DNA of 35,276 bases from a virus, in IMG/VR virus record IMGVR_UViG_3300037293_000459, positions 1 through 35,276 of that record, one strand, 5' to 3'. A program made the position numbers and the translations under genes. Below, one piece after another: positions 22,418 to 30,865 of the stretch (position 1 is its first letter; the number at the start of each line of letters is the position of its first letter). The notes below the pieces were generated by a model that was given only the letters and a program-made list of their open reading frames with translations, did not search any database and was not told the DNA's origin.

Positions 22418-22834
22418 ATGGATTTTACTCCTTTAATTAATGGTCGTGAATACGGCTGGGCTGATATAGCCGTGAATATTTCGGGAGCCCCTATAATGGG
22501 TGTTCGAGCTGTGAAATATGAAGAAGAGCAAGAAAAAGAAAATATTTATGGAGCTGGTAGAAATCCTGTTGCTCGTGGATATGGTCGTGTGAAAACGATG
22601 GGTTCAATAACATTGTTATCTGCAACGGTTCTTGCTATGCAAACTGCCGCTCCAAAAGGTAAATTGCACAACATTTCGCCTTTTCCAATTGTAGTGGCTT
22701 ACCTTCCTGAAGGTGGACTTATCGTCAAACACATTTTAAAAAATTGTGAGTTTAAGAAAACTTCTTTTGATTGGAAAGAAGGCGATATGTCGAAAGATAT
22801 TGAACTTGAATTGATAATCTCGCATATAGATTAA
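22418..22834 (+). CDS. Tail tube protein
   Basis: 138 aa, beta-rich, directly after the sheath. Segments NVSGAPIMG-like near residue 20 (VNISGAPIMGVRAVKYEEEQ), GRNPVARGYGRVKTMGSITLL and a final beta strand resemble contractile tail tube proteins. Length and position agree. Confidence 0.75.
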   Translation: MDFTPLINGREYGWADIAVNISGAPIMGVRAVKYEEEQEKENIYGAGRNPVARGYGRVKTMGSITLLSATVLAMQTAAPKGKLHNISPFPIVVAYLPEGGLIVKHILKNCEFKKTSFDWKEGDMSKDIELELIISHID

Positions 22835-22835
22835 A

Positions 22836-22875
22836 ATCCTCCCTTAACCCCTCCAAAAGAGGGGAACTTGGAGGA
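22836..22875 (+). repeat. Bacteroidota-type intergenic palindromic repeat
   Basis: CCTCCC...CCCCTCCAAAAGAGGGG...GGAGG: CCCCTC (22848-22853) pairs with GAGGGG (22859-22864), and outer CCTCC with GGAGG. Such CCTTAACCCCTCC/GAGGGG repeats are scattered through many Bacteroidota chromosomes as I remember. Here it sits between tail tube and chaperone genes, so it may be host-derived. Confidence 0.6.
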
Positions 22876-22907
22876 ATGAAAGTAATAATTTAAAAACAAC
22901 ATCAAAA

Positions 22908-23234
22908 ATGAATACGGAACAAACAACAGTTTGCGGATTAGATGAAAATCAAATTGCATTATTAAAAAAGAAACACGGCTTTCTTGTAGTCGTAGAAATT
23001 AAACAAGGTGATTCAGTCTTGAACGCTATTTTTAAAGAACCCACTTTTGAAGTTCTTGAAGCCACTGGAGCCATAGGCAAAAATTCAGAAATCAAAGGTA
23101 CAGTTGCACTTTATGAAAACTGTATTATCAAAGCTGATGACGAAATTAACAACCGTGATTTTGCAAAATTAAAAGCTTTAGAAGGTTTGGCACAGCACAT
23201 GAATTCCTTTTCTGTTGGCGTAAAAAACTTGTAG
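22908..23234 (+). CDS. Tail assembly chaperone, short form
   Basis: 108 aa, between tail tube and tape measure, where tail chaperones lie in nearly all long-tailed phages. Small acidic alpha/beta protein. Its last codons contain A AAA AAC (23222-23228), which allows a -1 slip into the extension ending at 23425, giving the usual short and long chaperone forms (Mu gp41/42, lambda G/GT logic). These proteins coat the tape measure during tail assembly. Confidence 0.75.
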   Translation: MNTEQTTVCGLDENQIALLKKKHGFLVVVEIKQGDSVLNAIFKEPTFEVLEATGAIGKNSEIKGTVALYENCIIKADDEINNRDFAKLKALEGLAQHMNSFSVGVKNL

Positions 23235-23425
23235 CCCGTCTGCAAAACGGCGGGGACGATGTGGGAACAATGCAAGGTGATGCCTTAATAATGGCAAACT
23301 TTAAAGTAAATCCAAAAGAATTGCAAGTTACCCAATGGGGGGAATATTACGCAAAAGCAATGTGGTTGGAGCGTTGGCGATTAGAAAACCAAGCAGAAAT
23401 GTTTAGGAATTTATTCGGGGGTTGA
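23222..23425 (+). CDS. -1 frame extension of the tail chaperone (GT-like)
   Basis: In zero frame GTA AAA AAC TTG TAG ends the short form. A -1 slip at A AAA AAC continues AAA CTT GTA GCC CGT and on to TGA at 23423-23425. The added ~65 residues read like real protein: RLQNGGDDVGTMQG, QWGEYYAKAMWLERWRLENQ. There is no good ATG at its start, as expected for a frameshifted domain. The heptamer, frame and position all fit the conserved tail-chaperone pattern. Confidence 0.8.
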   Translation, partial: KKLVARLQNGGDDVGTMQGDALIMANFKVNPKELQVTQWGEYYAKAMWLERWRLENQAEMFRNLFGG

Positions 23426-23587
23426 TTAACGTTTATTCGCTTTATATGTTTTGTTAGCAAAGTTGATTATTGCATACAAAAACCATCCACCAAAAACTAC
23501 TGGAATTAAAATAGGAATGAAAAGAGCTAAAACAATACTTATTACCATAACGTAAAAAAGAGGTTTTGCGGTGTATTTAAATTTCAT
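23426..23587 (-). CDS. Small opposite-strand membrane protein, 53 aa
   Basis: ATG at 23587, TAA at 23426-23428. Product starts MKFKYTAKPLFYV and has two hydrophobic stretches (VMVISIVLALFIPILIPVV, then GGWFLYAIINF) with a basic tail, so it is a probable one- or two-pass inner-membrane protein. It is the only gene running against the late operon here and has its own TATATTTG upstream. It begins 38 nt from the tape measure start and ends next to the chaperone stop. A lysogen-expressed gene, such as superinfection exclusion, is possible but inferred. Confidence 0.65.
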   Translation of the reverse strand: MKFKYTAKPLFYVMVISIVLALFIPILIPVVFGGWFLYAIINFANKTYKANKR

Positions 23588-23609
23588 TTTTTAAAAATTT
23601 TTAGCCTTA

Positions 23610-23617
23610 CAAATATA
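23610..23617 (-). promoter_or_regulatory. -7 element for the opposite-strand gene
   Basis: Minus strand TATATTTG, exact TAnnTTTG, 22 nt before the ATG at 23587. No TTG at the expected -33 position. Confidence 0.5.
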
Positions 23618-23625
23618 CGAATAAA

Positions 23626-26064
23626 ATGGATAGTATTAATTATAATTTGAATTTCACAAGCAACGGAGGGCAGTTATTTACTACCATTAACTCCGAGCTT
23701 CAAAAAGTTCAAAATAATACTGCCAAAACCACTAAAGTGTTTGGAGACTGTTATAAGGCATTAATGTCTGTAAATTTAGCCTCTCAAGGGATTCAACAAT
23801 TACGTCAAACTTTAGATAGTGTTGTTGCACCAGGAATTGCATTAAATACACAAATGGCAGATTTATCAGCCATTACAGGATTAACTGGTCAAGGTTTAAA
23901 AGATATTGAATTAGCCGCTCGTTCAAGTGCTAAAACTTTTGGAACTGATGCTTCACAAAATGTAAATTCTTACAAACTCATACTTTCCCAATTGTCTCCA
24001 GAGATTGCAAAAAATTCAGAGGCAATGAAATTGATGGGTAATTATGTAAGTATTTTATCTAAAACAATGGGAGGCGATACCGTAGCGGCTACAAATGTTC
24101 TTACCACGGCAATGAACCAATATGGTGTTAGTCTTGATGACCCAATAGCGGCAAGTAAAGTGATGGCCGACATGATGAATGTTATGACGGCTGGAGCTAA
24201 AGAAGGTTCTGCTGAATTGCCACAAATTAAAGATGCTTTAGAACAAGTGGGAATGGTTGCCAAAACTACAGGAATTTCATTTGTAACCACAAATGCCGCT
24301 ATTCAAATGTTGGATAAAGCTGGTAAAAAAGGTTCTGAAGGCGGAGTGGCTTTACGAAATGTTTTAACCACATTATCAGAAGGACGGTTTGCAGGAAAAG
24401 ATACTACTGCAGGTTTAAAAGCAATGGGAATTTCAACTTTGAAATTAGCAGATGCAAGTATTCCATTAACCGACCGTTTGCGAATGTTAAAACCCGTAAT
24501 GACTGATACAGCATTAATGACTAAAGTTTTCGGTAAAGAAAATATGGCAGCGGGTATTGCTTTAATTGAAAGTGCGGATGCTCAAGATGAATTAGCCAAA
24601 AAGATTACCGGTACGAAAACCGCTGTGGAACAAGCGAATGTTGTAATGGGAAGTTATCAGGAACGAATGAATAGAATGACTGCCACTTTTACGGATTGGA
24701 AAATTTCAATATTCAATGTTACTCAAGCTTATTTACCCTACATACAATCAGGTATTAAGGTGTTTGTAACTGGCGGGAAAATAGCAGAAAGTTACATCTC
24801 TATGAAAAGTATTATTGAAGCTATGATTCCAAAAATATTTTTAAAAACAGTTGCAACAGAATCTGATACAGTTGCTACAGCAATTAATAGTAATGCAATT
24901 AGACAAAATTCATTACAAAAATTAAGAGCTTCGATTGCCTCATCAATATTGACCATTCAAACAAAGTCAATCAATGCACAAATGTTGATTGGTGCTATAA
25001 TGTCTAGGATACAAGCTAACGGTTTAACTGCTGTAGCAAGGTCATTTACAATAGCTACTATTGGAGCTACTGGTTTTAAAATCGCAATGAATGCTTTAGG
25101 AATTGGTTTAGTAATAACGGCGGTTGTAGCACTCGTAGCCGTGTTTAAATATTTATGGGACAACTCCAAACGATTTAGAGAAATTCTATTCGGTATTTGG
25201 GAAGCCGCTAAAGCAGTATTTCATAATATAGGAGTGGTTGTAAAACGAGTTTGGGACATGGTTGTCAAGCCTATAATTATGGCTTATTACAGCGTTTTCA
25301 AATTTGTATTTACAAAAATTTGGGACTTTATAAAATATGTTTTTAATGGAATTGCAGTCGTGTTTTTTTGGATGCAGGAAGTTGCCATTTCCGTTTTTAC
25401 AAGTGTACAAGAATTTGTAGTTGGTGTTTTTGATTGGATTGTTGAAAAAGTAACTGGAGCTCTCGCAATTGTTGGTGCTTTTTTTAGTGGCATTTGGGAA
25501 TGGTTTAGTAGTGTTTTTTCGGGATTTGTCAAATTTATAGACGTGTGGTTGCTTCAACCGATTAAAGAAGCCTTTAATGGTATTTGGAATTTTATTGTAG
25601 GAATATTTGAAAAAGTGATGGGTAAACTAACTGGCATTTTTGCACCAATTAAGAAGTTTTTTAAAACCTTGTTTTCAAGTGAAGGAATGACTGATGTCAA
25701 TGTAGCTTATAATGAGGGAGAGAAAAAAGGGGATGCAAGTTTTGACAAAGACCATCCAAAAGATAAAACTCAAAAAGTAGAAGTTGTTTCTGAGGAAAAA
25801 AATGATAAAAACGCCTTTGACGTAACAAAAGGGTTTCAAAATGCAGTTGCACCAACTAAGCCAATAGCAGGAGTTGGAGCCAAAGAAAAAAGAGAAGGCG
25901 GTTCTGGAGGCGGTTCGGGTTCAAGAAGTTTAACTATTGGTAAATTAATTGAAAATATGACTTTGCACTTTCACGGTACAGTTAAAGAAAGTAAAGAAAG
26001 TATTCGACAGGCTATTACTGAAGCGGTGTTGACTTCTGTAAATGATATAAACCTTACCAACTAA
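23626..26064 (+). CDS. Tail tape measure protein
   Basis: 812 aa; sets tail length and passes into the host membrane on infection. Residues about 60-330 contain a TP901-like core (DLSAITGLTGQGLKDIE, LTTAMNQYGVSLDDP, VATNAAIQMLDKAGKKG-like text). A long membrane segment lies near 483-508 and several hydrophobic, Trp/Phe-rich helices near 540-660. The C-terminus has a Gly/Ser linker followed by a small beta domain. It is followed with a 1-nt overlap by the baseplate genes. Confidence 0.9.
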   Translation: MDSINYNLNFTSNGGQLFTTINSELQKVQNNTAKTTKVFGDCYKALMSVNLASQGIQQLRQTLDSVVAPGIALNTQMADLSAITGLTGQGLKDIELAARSSAKTFGTDASQNVNSYKLILSQLSPEIAKNSEAMKLMGNYVSILSKTMGGDTVAATNVLTTAMNQYGVSLDDPIAASKVMADMMNVMTAGAKEGSAELPQIKDALEQVGMVAKTTGISFVTTNAAIQMLDKAGKKGSEGGVALRNVLTTLSEGRFAGKDTTAGLKAMGISTLKLADASIPLTDRLRMLKPVMTDTALMTKVFGKENMAAGIALIESADAQDELAKKITGTKTAVEQANVVMGSYQERMNRMTATFTDWKISIFNVTQAYLPYIQSGIKVFVTGGKIAESYISMKSIIEAMIPKIFLKTVATESDTVATAINSNAIRQNSLQKLRASIASSILTIQTKSINAQMLIGAIMSRIQANGLTAVARSFTIATIGATGFKIAMNALGIGLVITAVVALVAVFKYLWDNSKRFREILFGIWEAAKAVFHNIGVVVKRVWDMVVKPIIMAYYSVFKFVFTKIWDFIKYVFNGIAVVFFWMQEVAISVFTSVQEFVVGVFDWIVEKVTGALAIVGAFFSGIWEWFSSVFSGFVKFIDVWLLQPIKEAFNGIWNFIVGIFEKVMGKLTGIFAPIKKFFKTLFSSEGMTDVNVAYNEGEKKGDASFDKDHPKDKTQKVEVVSEEKNDKNAFDVTKGFQNAVAPTKPIAGVGAKEKREGGSGGGSGSRSLTIGKLIENMTLHFHGTVKESKESIRQAITEAVLTSVNDINLTN

Positions 26065-26657
26065 TGTTTATAAACTTTCCAGACCCAAAGCAAGCCGCAT
26101 TGACTTTAGCAAGTCAAGTGATAGTTGCAGGAATGTCGCAAATTTTTGCAGGAAAACCATTTGAAGCAAAAGGCGAAGCTGATGAAATTAAATTTAGTTA
26201 TTCGGATTATACTGGAGTTCCAACTTTAACAAGTTTGGCACTCCAGTACCAAGGCAAAAGAATTGAATTAATTGAATGTATTATAACTGTAAATCAAGAA
26301 AAGTATATTGTTTCAACACCTATGCAAGGTCGAGATGGAACTATCAAAGAATATATAAGCGATGGAGATTTTGCCATAACAATTGATGCTGCTGTTAATA
26401 ATTATAATGAGAATGATGATGAAAATAGTAAGGCTTACCCAATTGAAAAGTTACAAGAATTAATTTTTTTATTAAAGATAAAAGATGGTTTAGAAGTTCA
26501 AAGTGATTTTTTAACCCTATTTGAAATAAAAAACGCTGTTATCAAGTCGTATGGAATGATACAAGAAACACATAGTAATCGGCAGGCGTTTCAAATTCAA
26601 ATGTTAAGCGACTCGCCTTATGAAATAAAAATTCAACAGGATGCTCAAGTTAGTTAG
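26064..26657 (+). CDS. Tail/baseplate protein (DUF6046-like)
   Basis: 197 aa, between tape measure and baseplate hub, in the place of Mu gpN/DNA circulation proteins. Mixed beta-rich protein with repeated 'Y/F-S-Y-S-D-Y'-like start and a helical segment IEKLQELIFLLK. I believe it is the Bacteroidota-phage family DUF6046, by memory only. Overlaps the hub gene by 17 nt. Confidence 0.55.
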   Translation: MFINFPDPKQAALTLASQVIVAGMSQIFAGKPFEAKGEADEIKFSYSDYTGVPTLTSLALQYQGKRIELIECIITVNQEKYIVSTPMQGRDGTIKEYISDGDFAITIDAAVNNYNENDDENSKAYPIEKLQELIFLLKIKDGLEVQSDFLTLFEIKNAVIKSYGMIQETHSNRQAFQIQMLSDSPYEIKIQQDAQVS

Positions 26658-27615
26658 TGAAATAGTTATCGAAGGTTCTGAAACGTGGAAATTTAGTGCC
26701 GTAAATAATATTAATATTATTGAAGACACAAATACATTAACAGACACGTGTGAATTGATATTGCCAAAAAAAATTGATTGGGAAGGTTCAGAAAACTTCA
26801 CGCTTCCAATAAAAAGAGGTGATAAAATTACGGTTAAGTTAGGTTACAATGGAATTTTAAAAACTCGTTTTACGGGATTTATAAGAACTATTGATACTAA
26901 AAACCCGATAAAGATAACTTGTGAAGATGGTATGTTTTTGTTAAAAACGGTTGAAGCAAAAAAGAAAGGTTATGCAAAAATTACCTTGAAACAATTGATA
27001 ACCGATTTATTAGCTGGTACTGGAATACAGTTTCAATTAATTGATGAAGACATTGTTTTAGGGCCTTATAGAATTACTAAAAATACCGTTGCTGAAGAGT
27101 TAAACGAAATTAAAAGGGAGTTTGGTTTACGGGCTTATTTTAGAACAATTCAAGGAGTTTCAAAATTGTATGTAGGTTTTACTTATCCCTTTGACAATAG
27201 AAAAACAGAACGCTTCATTTATGGCAAAAATATTATTAATGAAGATTTTGTATATCGTATTGCTGAAGATGTAAAAATAAAGATAAAAGCCATTTCCATT
27301 GATGCAAAAAATAAACGAACCGAATATATAACTGGGGACAAGGACGGCGAATTATTCACAGTTTATAAATACAATGTAGGAAAAGATGAGCTAAAACGAT
27401 TTGCTGAAAGTGAATTGATACGATTTAAAACAACTGGGTTTAAAGGAAGTTTTGAAACTTTTGGAGAGCCATTTGTAAATAAGTGCGACATAGCTTATAT
27501 CGAAGCTTTAGATGGTAACAAAGGAAGTTTTTTGATTAAAAAATTAGAAGTCAATTTTGGAATGAGTGGTTATAGACAAAAAATTGAAATAGGACAACCG
27601 CTAAATTTAGAATAA
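26641..27615 (+). CDS. Baseplate hub protein (Mu gpP/P2 gpD-like)
   Basis: 324 aa. Beta-rich N-terminus with DKITVKLGYNG and FTGFIRTID, a helical section KQLITDLLAGTGI, and NTVAEELNEIKREFGL; this order fits gpD/gp44-type hub proteins, which form the trimer under the tube and carry the spike. Located between tail protein and spike gene as expected. Start overlaps the previous gene. Confidence 0.78.
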   Translation: MLKLVSEIVIEGSETWKFSAVNNINIIEDTNTLTDTCELILPKKIDWEGSENFTLPIKRGDKITVKLGYNGILKTRFTGFIRTIDTKNPIKITCEDGMFLLKTVEAKKKGYAKITLKQLITDLLAGTGIQFQLIDEDIVLGPYRITKNTVAEELNEIKREFGLRAYFRTIQGVSKLYVGFTYPFDNRKTERFIYGKNIINEDFVYRIAEDVKIKIKAISIDAKNKRTEYITGDKDGELFTVYKYNVGKDELKRFAESELIRFKTTGFKGSFETFGEPFVNKCDIAYIEALDGNKGSFLIKKLEVNFGMSGYRQKIEIGQPLNLE

Positions 27616-27616
27616 A

Positions 27617-28132
27617 ATGGATAGTGAAAATAACCTAGCTGAAGCTTTAAAAAACATTACAAAATCAAGTGATGAAGTTTATGCAAAAGTTTGTGAGGTT
27701 TTTGAAATTAACCAGGACGAAAAAACAGTAAATGTAAAACCTATTGACGACACGGCCGAAATATTCAACGTTCGTTTACAAGCCGAAAGCGAAACGGGAG
27801 GTTTGGTTTTTTATCCAAAAATTGGGAGTATGGTTTTAGTTGTTTTCATTGACAAAAATAATGCGGCTGTTGTCAATACAGGGGGAATTGAAAAATTAGA
27901 TTTAGTTATAAAAACCGTTCAATTTCTAGTTGACAAAGATGGTTTTTTATTGAAAAAAGAAAATGAAACTTTAAAAATTTTAATTTCAGATTTGATAGCA
28001 GCTATTAAAAACTTAAGCTTTATCGTCAATACAACAGGTACGGCTTTAGCTCAAACAGGACAAACAACCACAATTGTTAATCTAGTAGAATTTACAAGCG
28101 TCGAAAACAGGTTTAATCAGTTTTTAAAATAG
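27617..28132 (+). CDS. Baseplate spike protein (gpV/Mu gp45-like)
   Basis: 171 aa. The first ~100 residues form an OB-like region (KVCEVFEINQDEKTVNVKPI, YPKIGSMVLVVFIDKNNAAV) as in spike proteins that pierce the outer membrane. The C-terminal part is helical/short, without a clear metal-binding tip motif. Fits the hub-spike-wedge order. Confidence 0.7.
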   Translation: MDSENNLAEALKNITKSSDEVYAKVCEVFEINQDEKTVNVKPIDDTAEIFNVRLQAESETGGLVFYPKIGSMVLVVFIDKNNAAVVNTGGIEKLDLVIKTVQFLVDKDGFLLKKENETLKILISDLIAAIKNLSFIVNTTGTALAQTGQTTTIVNLVEFTSVENRFNQFLK

Positions 28133-28142
28133 GTTTAAAGTT

Positions 28143-28427
28143 ATGACAGATTTTATTTTAGACGAAAATCAAGATTTAAAAATAGTGGATGGCGATTTTT
28201 TTATCGGTAATAGTACCGACCAAAACGTAGAGTTGCTTTTTATAACAACGCCAGGGGAATTAAAAGAACATTTGGAAACTGGTGTAGCAATTAATAGAGC
28301 CATTAATGGAAATATAGACCGATTTTTAGACCGAACAATTAGAGTACAAATGGCAGCCGATGGTTATGAAATTGACAAATTACAAATAAGTGAAAAAGGA
28401 ATTTCAATAGAAGGAAGTTATGAATAA
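28143..28427 (+). CDS. Baseplate wedge protein (gpW/gp25-like, Mu gp46 type)
   Basis: 94 aa. Begins with an acidic 'DENQDLKIVDGDF' segment then 'QNVELLFITTPGELKEH', matching small lysozyme-like wedge proteins (gp25/gp46). It would link hub and sheath. Overlaps the next gene by 8 nt. Confidence 0.72.
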   Translation: MTDFILDENQDLKIVDGDFFIGNSTDQNVELLFITTPGELKEHLETGVAINRAINGNIDRFLDRTIRVQMAADGYEIDKLQISEKGISIEGSYE

Positions 28428-28716
28428 TTATTTAGTAAATGAAAATCAAACCTTATTAGATGTATCCGCTCATGTTTATGGTCGTGTAGATTTAGTTATG
28501 GCGTTGTCGCTACTAAATGACATTTCAACTACAGAAGTTTTAACAGCCGGGCAAATAATTAAACTGATTGAAGCCCCAATAAATTCATTTGTAAAAAAAT
28601 CAATTGAAAACAGAAATATAATTCCTGCAACGGCAATTTCACAAAACATAAATATTCCAACGGGACCAACTGGCATCGGTTCAATGATAATAGAAACTAA
28701 TTTTATAGTAGCATAA
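28420..28716 (+). CDS. LysM-like tail protein (gpX-like)
   Basis: 98 aa. N-terminal ~50 residues read as a LysM fold (YLVNENQTLLDVSAHVYG, LNDI, LTAGQIIKL). Small LysM tail proteins such as gpX sit in contractile tails near the baseplate. The C-terminal tail is Pro/Ile-rich. Overlaps neighbours at both ends. Confidence 0.7.
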   Translation: MNNYLVNENQTLLDVSAHVYGRVDLVMALSLLNDISTTEVLTAGQIIKLIEAPINSFVKKSIENRNIIPATAISQNINIPTGPTGIGSMIIETNFIVA

Positions 28717-29549
28717 TGGCAAGAAGTATAGAAAATATTGCAAATGAAATGTTCACGAAAATTTCGACTGACCCTAATTTAGCAGGCTTAAACTCTACAA
28801 GTAAGGTTTCTATTTACCGGTTGTTTGTTTTTATTGTTGCGTTTTCTATTTGGGTACTAGAAACCCTCTTCGACACCCACAAAAAAGAAGTTGAAAACAT
28901 CATAGAAGAAAAGTTTCCCCATCGTCCAAGTTGGTATAGAACCAAAGCCAAAGCTTTTCAATATGGTTACGACCTCATTGAAGATTCGGACAAATACGAT
29001 AATACAGGACTTACGGACGAAGAAATCGAAGCAGCAAAAATTGTAAAATATTCGGCAGTTACAAAAAATGGTGGTCAATTACTTATTAAAATTGCCTCAG
29101 AAACCGACGGTGTTTTAGCACCAATTACGGCACCACAAAAAGTAGCGTATGATGCTTATCAAGAAGAAATAACTGATTGTGGTGTGAAGTATATTGTGAT
29201 AAACAATCCGCCGGACATTCTGCTTTTGAACTTGCAAATATTTCGTGACCCTTTGGTTATGGATGCAAACGGAATGAACATTTTAACGGGTAAATACTCA
29301 GTTCAAGATGCGATTTTAGAATACATGAAGGAACTTCCATTTAACGGCGAATTGGTTCTTTTTGAATTAGAACGCAAATTAAAAGCGGTTGAAGGTGTGA
29401 GAATTCCAAATATTGTAAATGCACAAAGTCAAGTGATTGTTCCAGGAACAAATGATTATACAGACCCCCAACCGATAACCGTAAAAACAGTTCCCGAAAG
29501 CGGTTATTTCACAGTTCCAAATTTTGACAACGTAAGCTATGTGGTATAA
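28716..29549 (+). CDS. Baseplate J-like protein
   Basis: 277 aa. N-terminal helical part with LETLFDTHKKEVENII, a central beta domain, and C-terminal segments PFNGELVLFELERKLKAVEGVRIPNIV that match baseplate J/gp47 proteins, which form the wedge ring holding fibres. It is shorter than most J proteins but of the type common in Bacteroidota phages. Overlaps the next gene by 11 nt. Confidence 0.72.
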   Translation: MARSIENIANEMFTKISTDPNLAGLNSTSKVSIYRLFVFIVAFSIWVLETLFDTHKKEVENIIEEKFPHRPSWYRTKAKAFQYGYDLIEDSDKYDNTGLTDEEIEAAKIVKYSAVTKNGGQLLIKIASETDGVLAPITAPQKVAYDAYQEEITDCGVKYIVINNPPDILLLNLQIFRDPLVMDANGMNILTGKYSVQDAILEYMKELPFNGELVLFELERKLKAVEGVRIPNIVNAQSQVIVPGTNDYTDPQPITVKTVPESGYFTVPNFDNVSYVV

Positions 29550-30003
29550 AGTAGATTGGGACAGACTTGTTTTATTGTTGCTGCCGACTTTTTTGCGAAA
29601 GCCTAATTTGTTTGGGTATATAAAAGCCCTGTTGTCTCCAGTTGATAGTTTGCACTACAATTGGAAATTAATGCGAGAGGCTAATTTGAATAAATTGAGT
29701 TACAACGGTCAAAAATGCTATTTACGAAAAGCATTAAATGACATTGCCGATTTTGAACTTAGACGAATTTACATAAATGAAGTACCCGTATTAGACCCAA
29801 ATTATTTATATCAACCTGAAGAAAATTTAGACTTCTATCTTGACACGATGTTTTTGGACTTGGACTATTCCGAACAAGGAGAAACGGTAGATTTTGTTGT
29901 TTATGTTCCAACCGATGTATTAGAATTAAAAGAAAATGAAATTATTGCTACGCTTGAGTTTTACACCTTAGCAGGCAAAACCTATAAAATTTTGACAATA
30001 TGA
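29539..30003 (+). CDS. Baseplate wedge/tail protein I-like (Mu gp48)
   Basis: 154 aa. Starts WYKVDWDRLVLLLLPTFLRKP, typical of gp48/gpI-type connectors, then an Asp-rich middle. It would attach fibres to the wedge. Position between J and the collar-domain fibre supports it. Confidence 0.68.
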   Translation: MWYKVDWDRLVLLLLPTFLRKPNLFGYIKALLSPVDSLHYNWKLMREANLNKLSYNGQKCYLRKALNDIADFELRRIYINEVPVLDPNYLYQPEENLDFYLDTMFLDLDYSEQGETVDFVVYVPTDVLELKENEIIATLEFYTLAGKTYKILTI

Positions 30004-30863
30004 ATATCATTAATTTTACGCTGTTAAATGGACTTCCTATGAACCAAATGGTTCTCGGACGTTTGCAAACTGCCTTTAGCTTATTCAACGCCCTTGGTGC
30101 AATTGCTGGAGATAAAACAATTATATCGGGTTGTGTGGTTACAGGTTCTAACGTTAGTGATGGAGTTGTCTTTGTCAATGGCGAAGTATTTGAATTTAAA
30201 GGCGGGGTTATCCAACCGAAAGTAATTGTCCTTGAAACTGTGACTAACTTGACTTTTAAAAATGACAATTCCTATCCAGTTGTTAAAACCCGACAAATTG
30301 CGTTCGGTAGTGGTGTTGGTCAAATGGATTGGGTGGATTTTCAAAGACCAATCGAAACCAAATCAATACCAACCGACCTTGTAACTCGATTGGAAAATTT
30401 AGAAAAGAAATCAGCAGTATTTCAAGCAGGAGGCGGCATGGTTCTTTGGAACAAACCCGCTATTAATATTCCTGCAGGTTGGGCGGAAGTTGTCAATTGG
30501 CGTGGTAGAATTCCTGTTGGAATGGATGTGACACAAACCGAATTTAACACACTCGGTAAGCAAGGCGGTGCTAAATCTAAAATACTTTCTGAAGCTGAAA
30601 TGCCAGAACATGGACATAAAATGTTTACAAACGAGGACAGACCCGGAAGCCCGTCAAGTTCAGCAAACCGATTAGCAACTGAGAACCCGGATAATTATGT
30701 AGCCGCTCGATGTTCAGATGGAGGCGATAATGATTATTCGCTTACAAAAGCTAGTACAGGCTTAACGCCATCTGCCGGTAATTCTGGTACAAGTGGTTCT
30801 GGTCAATCTTTTTCTATTTTAAACCCGTATCGAACTGTTTTATTTATTGAATATATACTATAA
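30000..30863 (+). CDS. Tail fibre with phage tail-collar domain
   Basis: 287 aa. First ~140 residues are a beta-rich anchor. Residues about 145-285 are a tail-collar (MdpB-like) domain: PAGWAEVVNWRGRIPVG, the segment EMPEHGHKM with the typical His, a Gly/Ser-rich section, and LNPYRTVLFIEYIL at the end. Collar-domain proteins sit at the fibre base. Overlaps previous stop by 4 nt. Confidence 0.8.
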   Translation: MNIINFTLLNGLPMNQMVLGRLQTAFSLFNALGAIAGDKTIISGCVVTGSNVSDGVVFVNGEVFEFKGGVIQPKVIVLETVTNLTFKNDNSYPVVKTRQIAFGSGVGQMDWVDFQRPIETKSIPTDLVTRLENLEKKSAVFQAGGGMVLWNKPAINIPAGWAEVVNWRGRIPVGMDVTQTEFNTLGKQGGAKSKILSEAEMPEHGHKMFTNEDRPGSPSSSANRLATENPDNYVAARCSDGGDNDYSLTKASTGLTPSAGNSGTSGSGQSFSILNPYRTVLFIEYIL

Positions 30864-30865
30864 TT

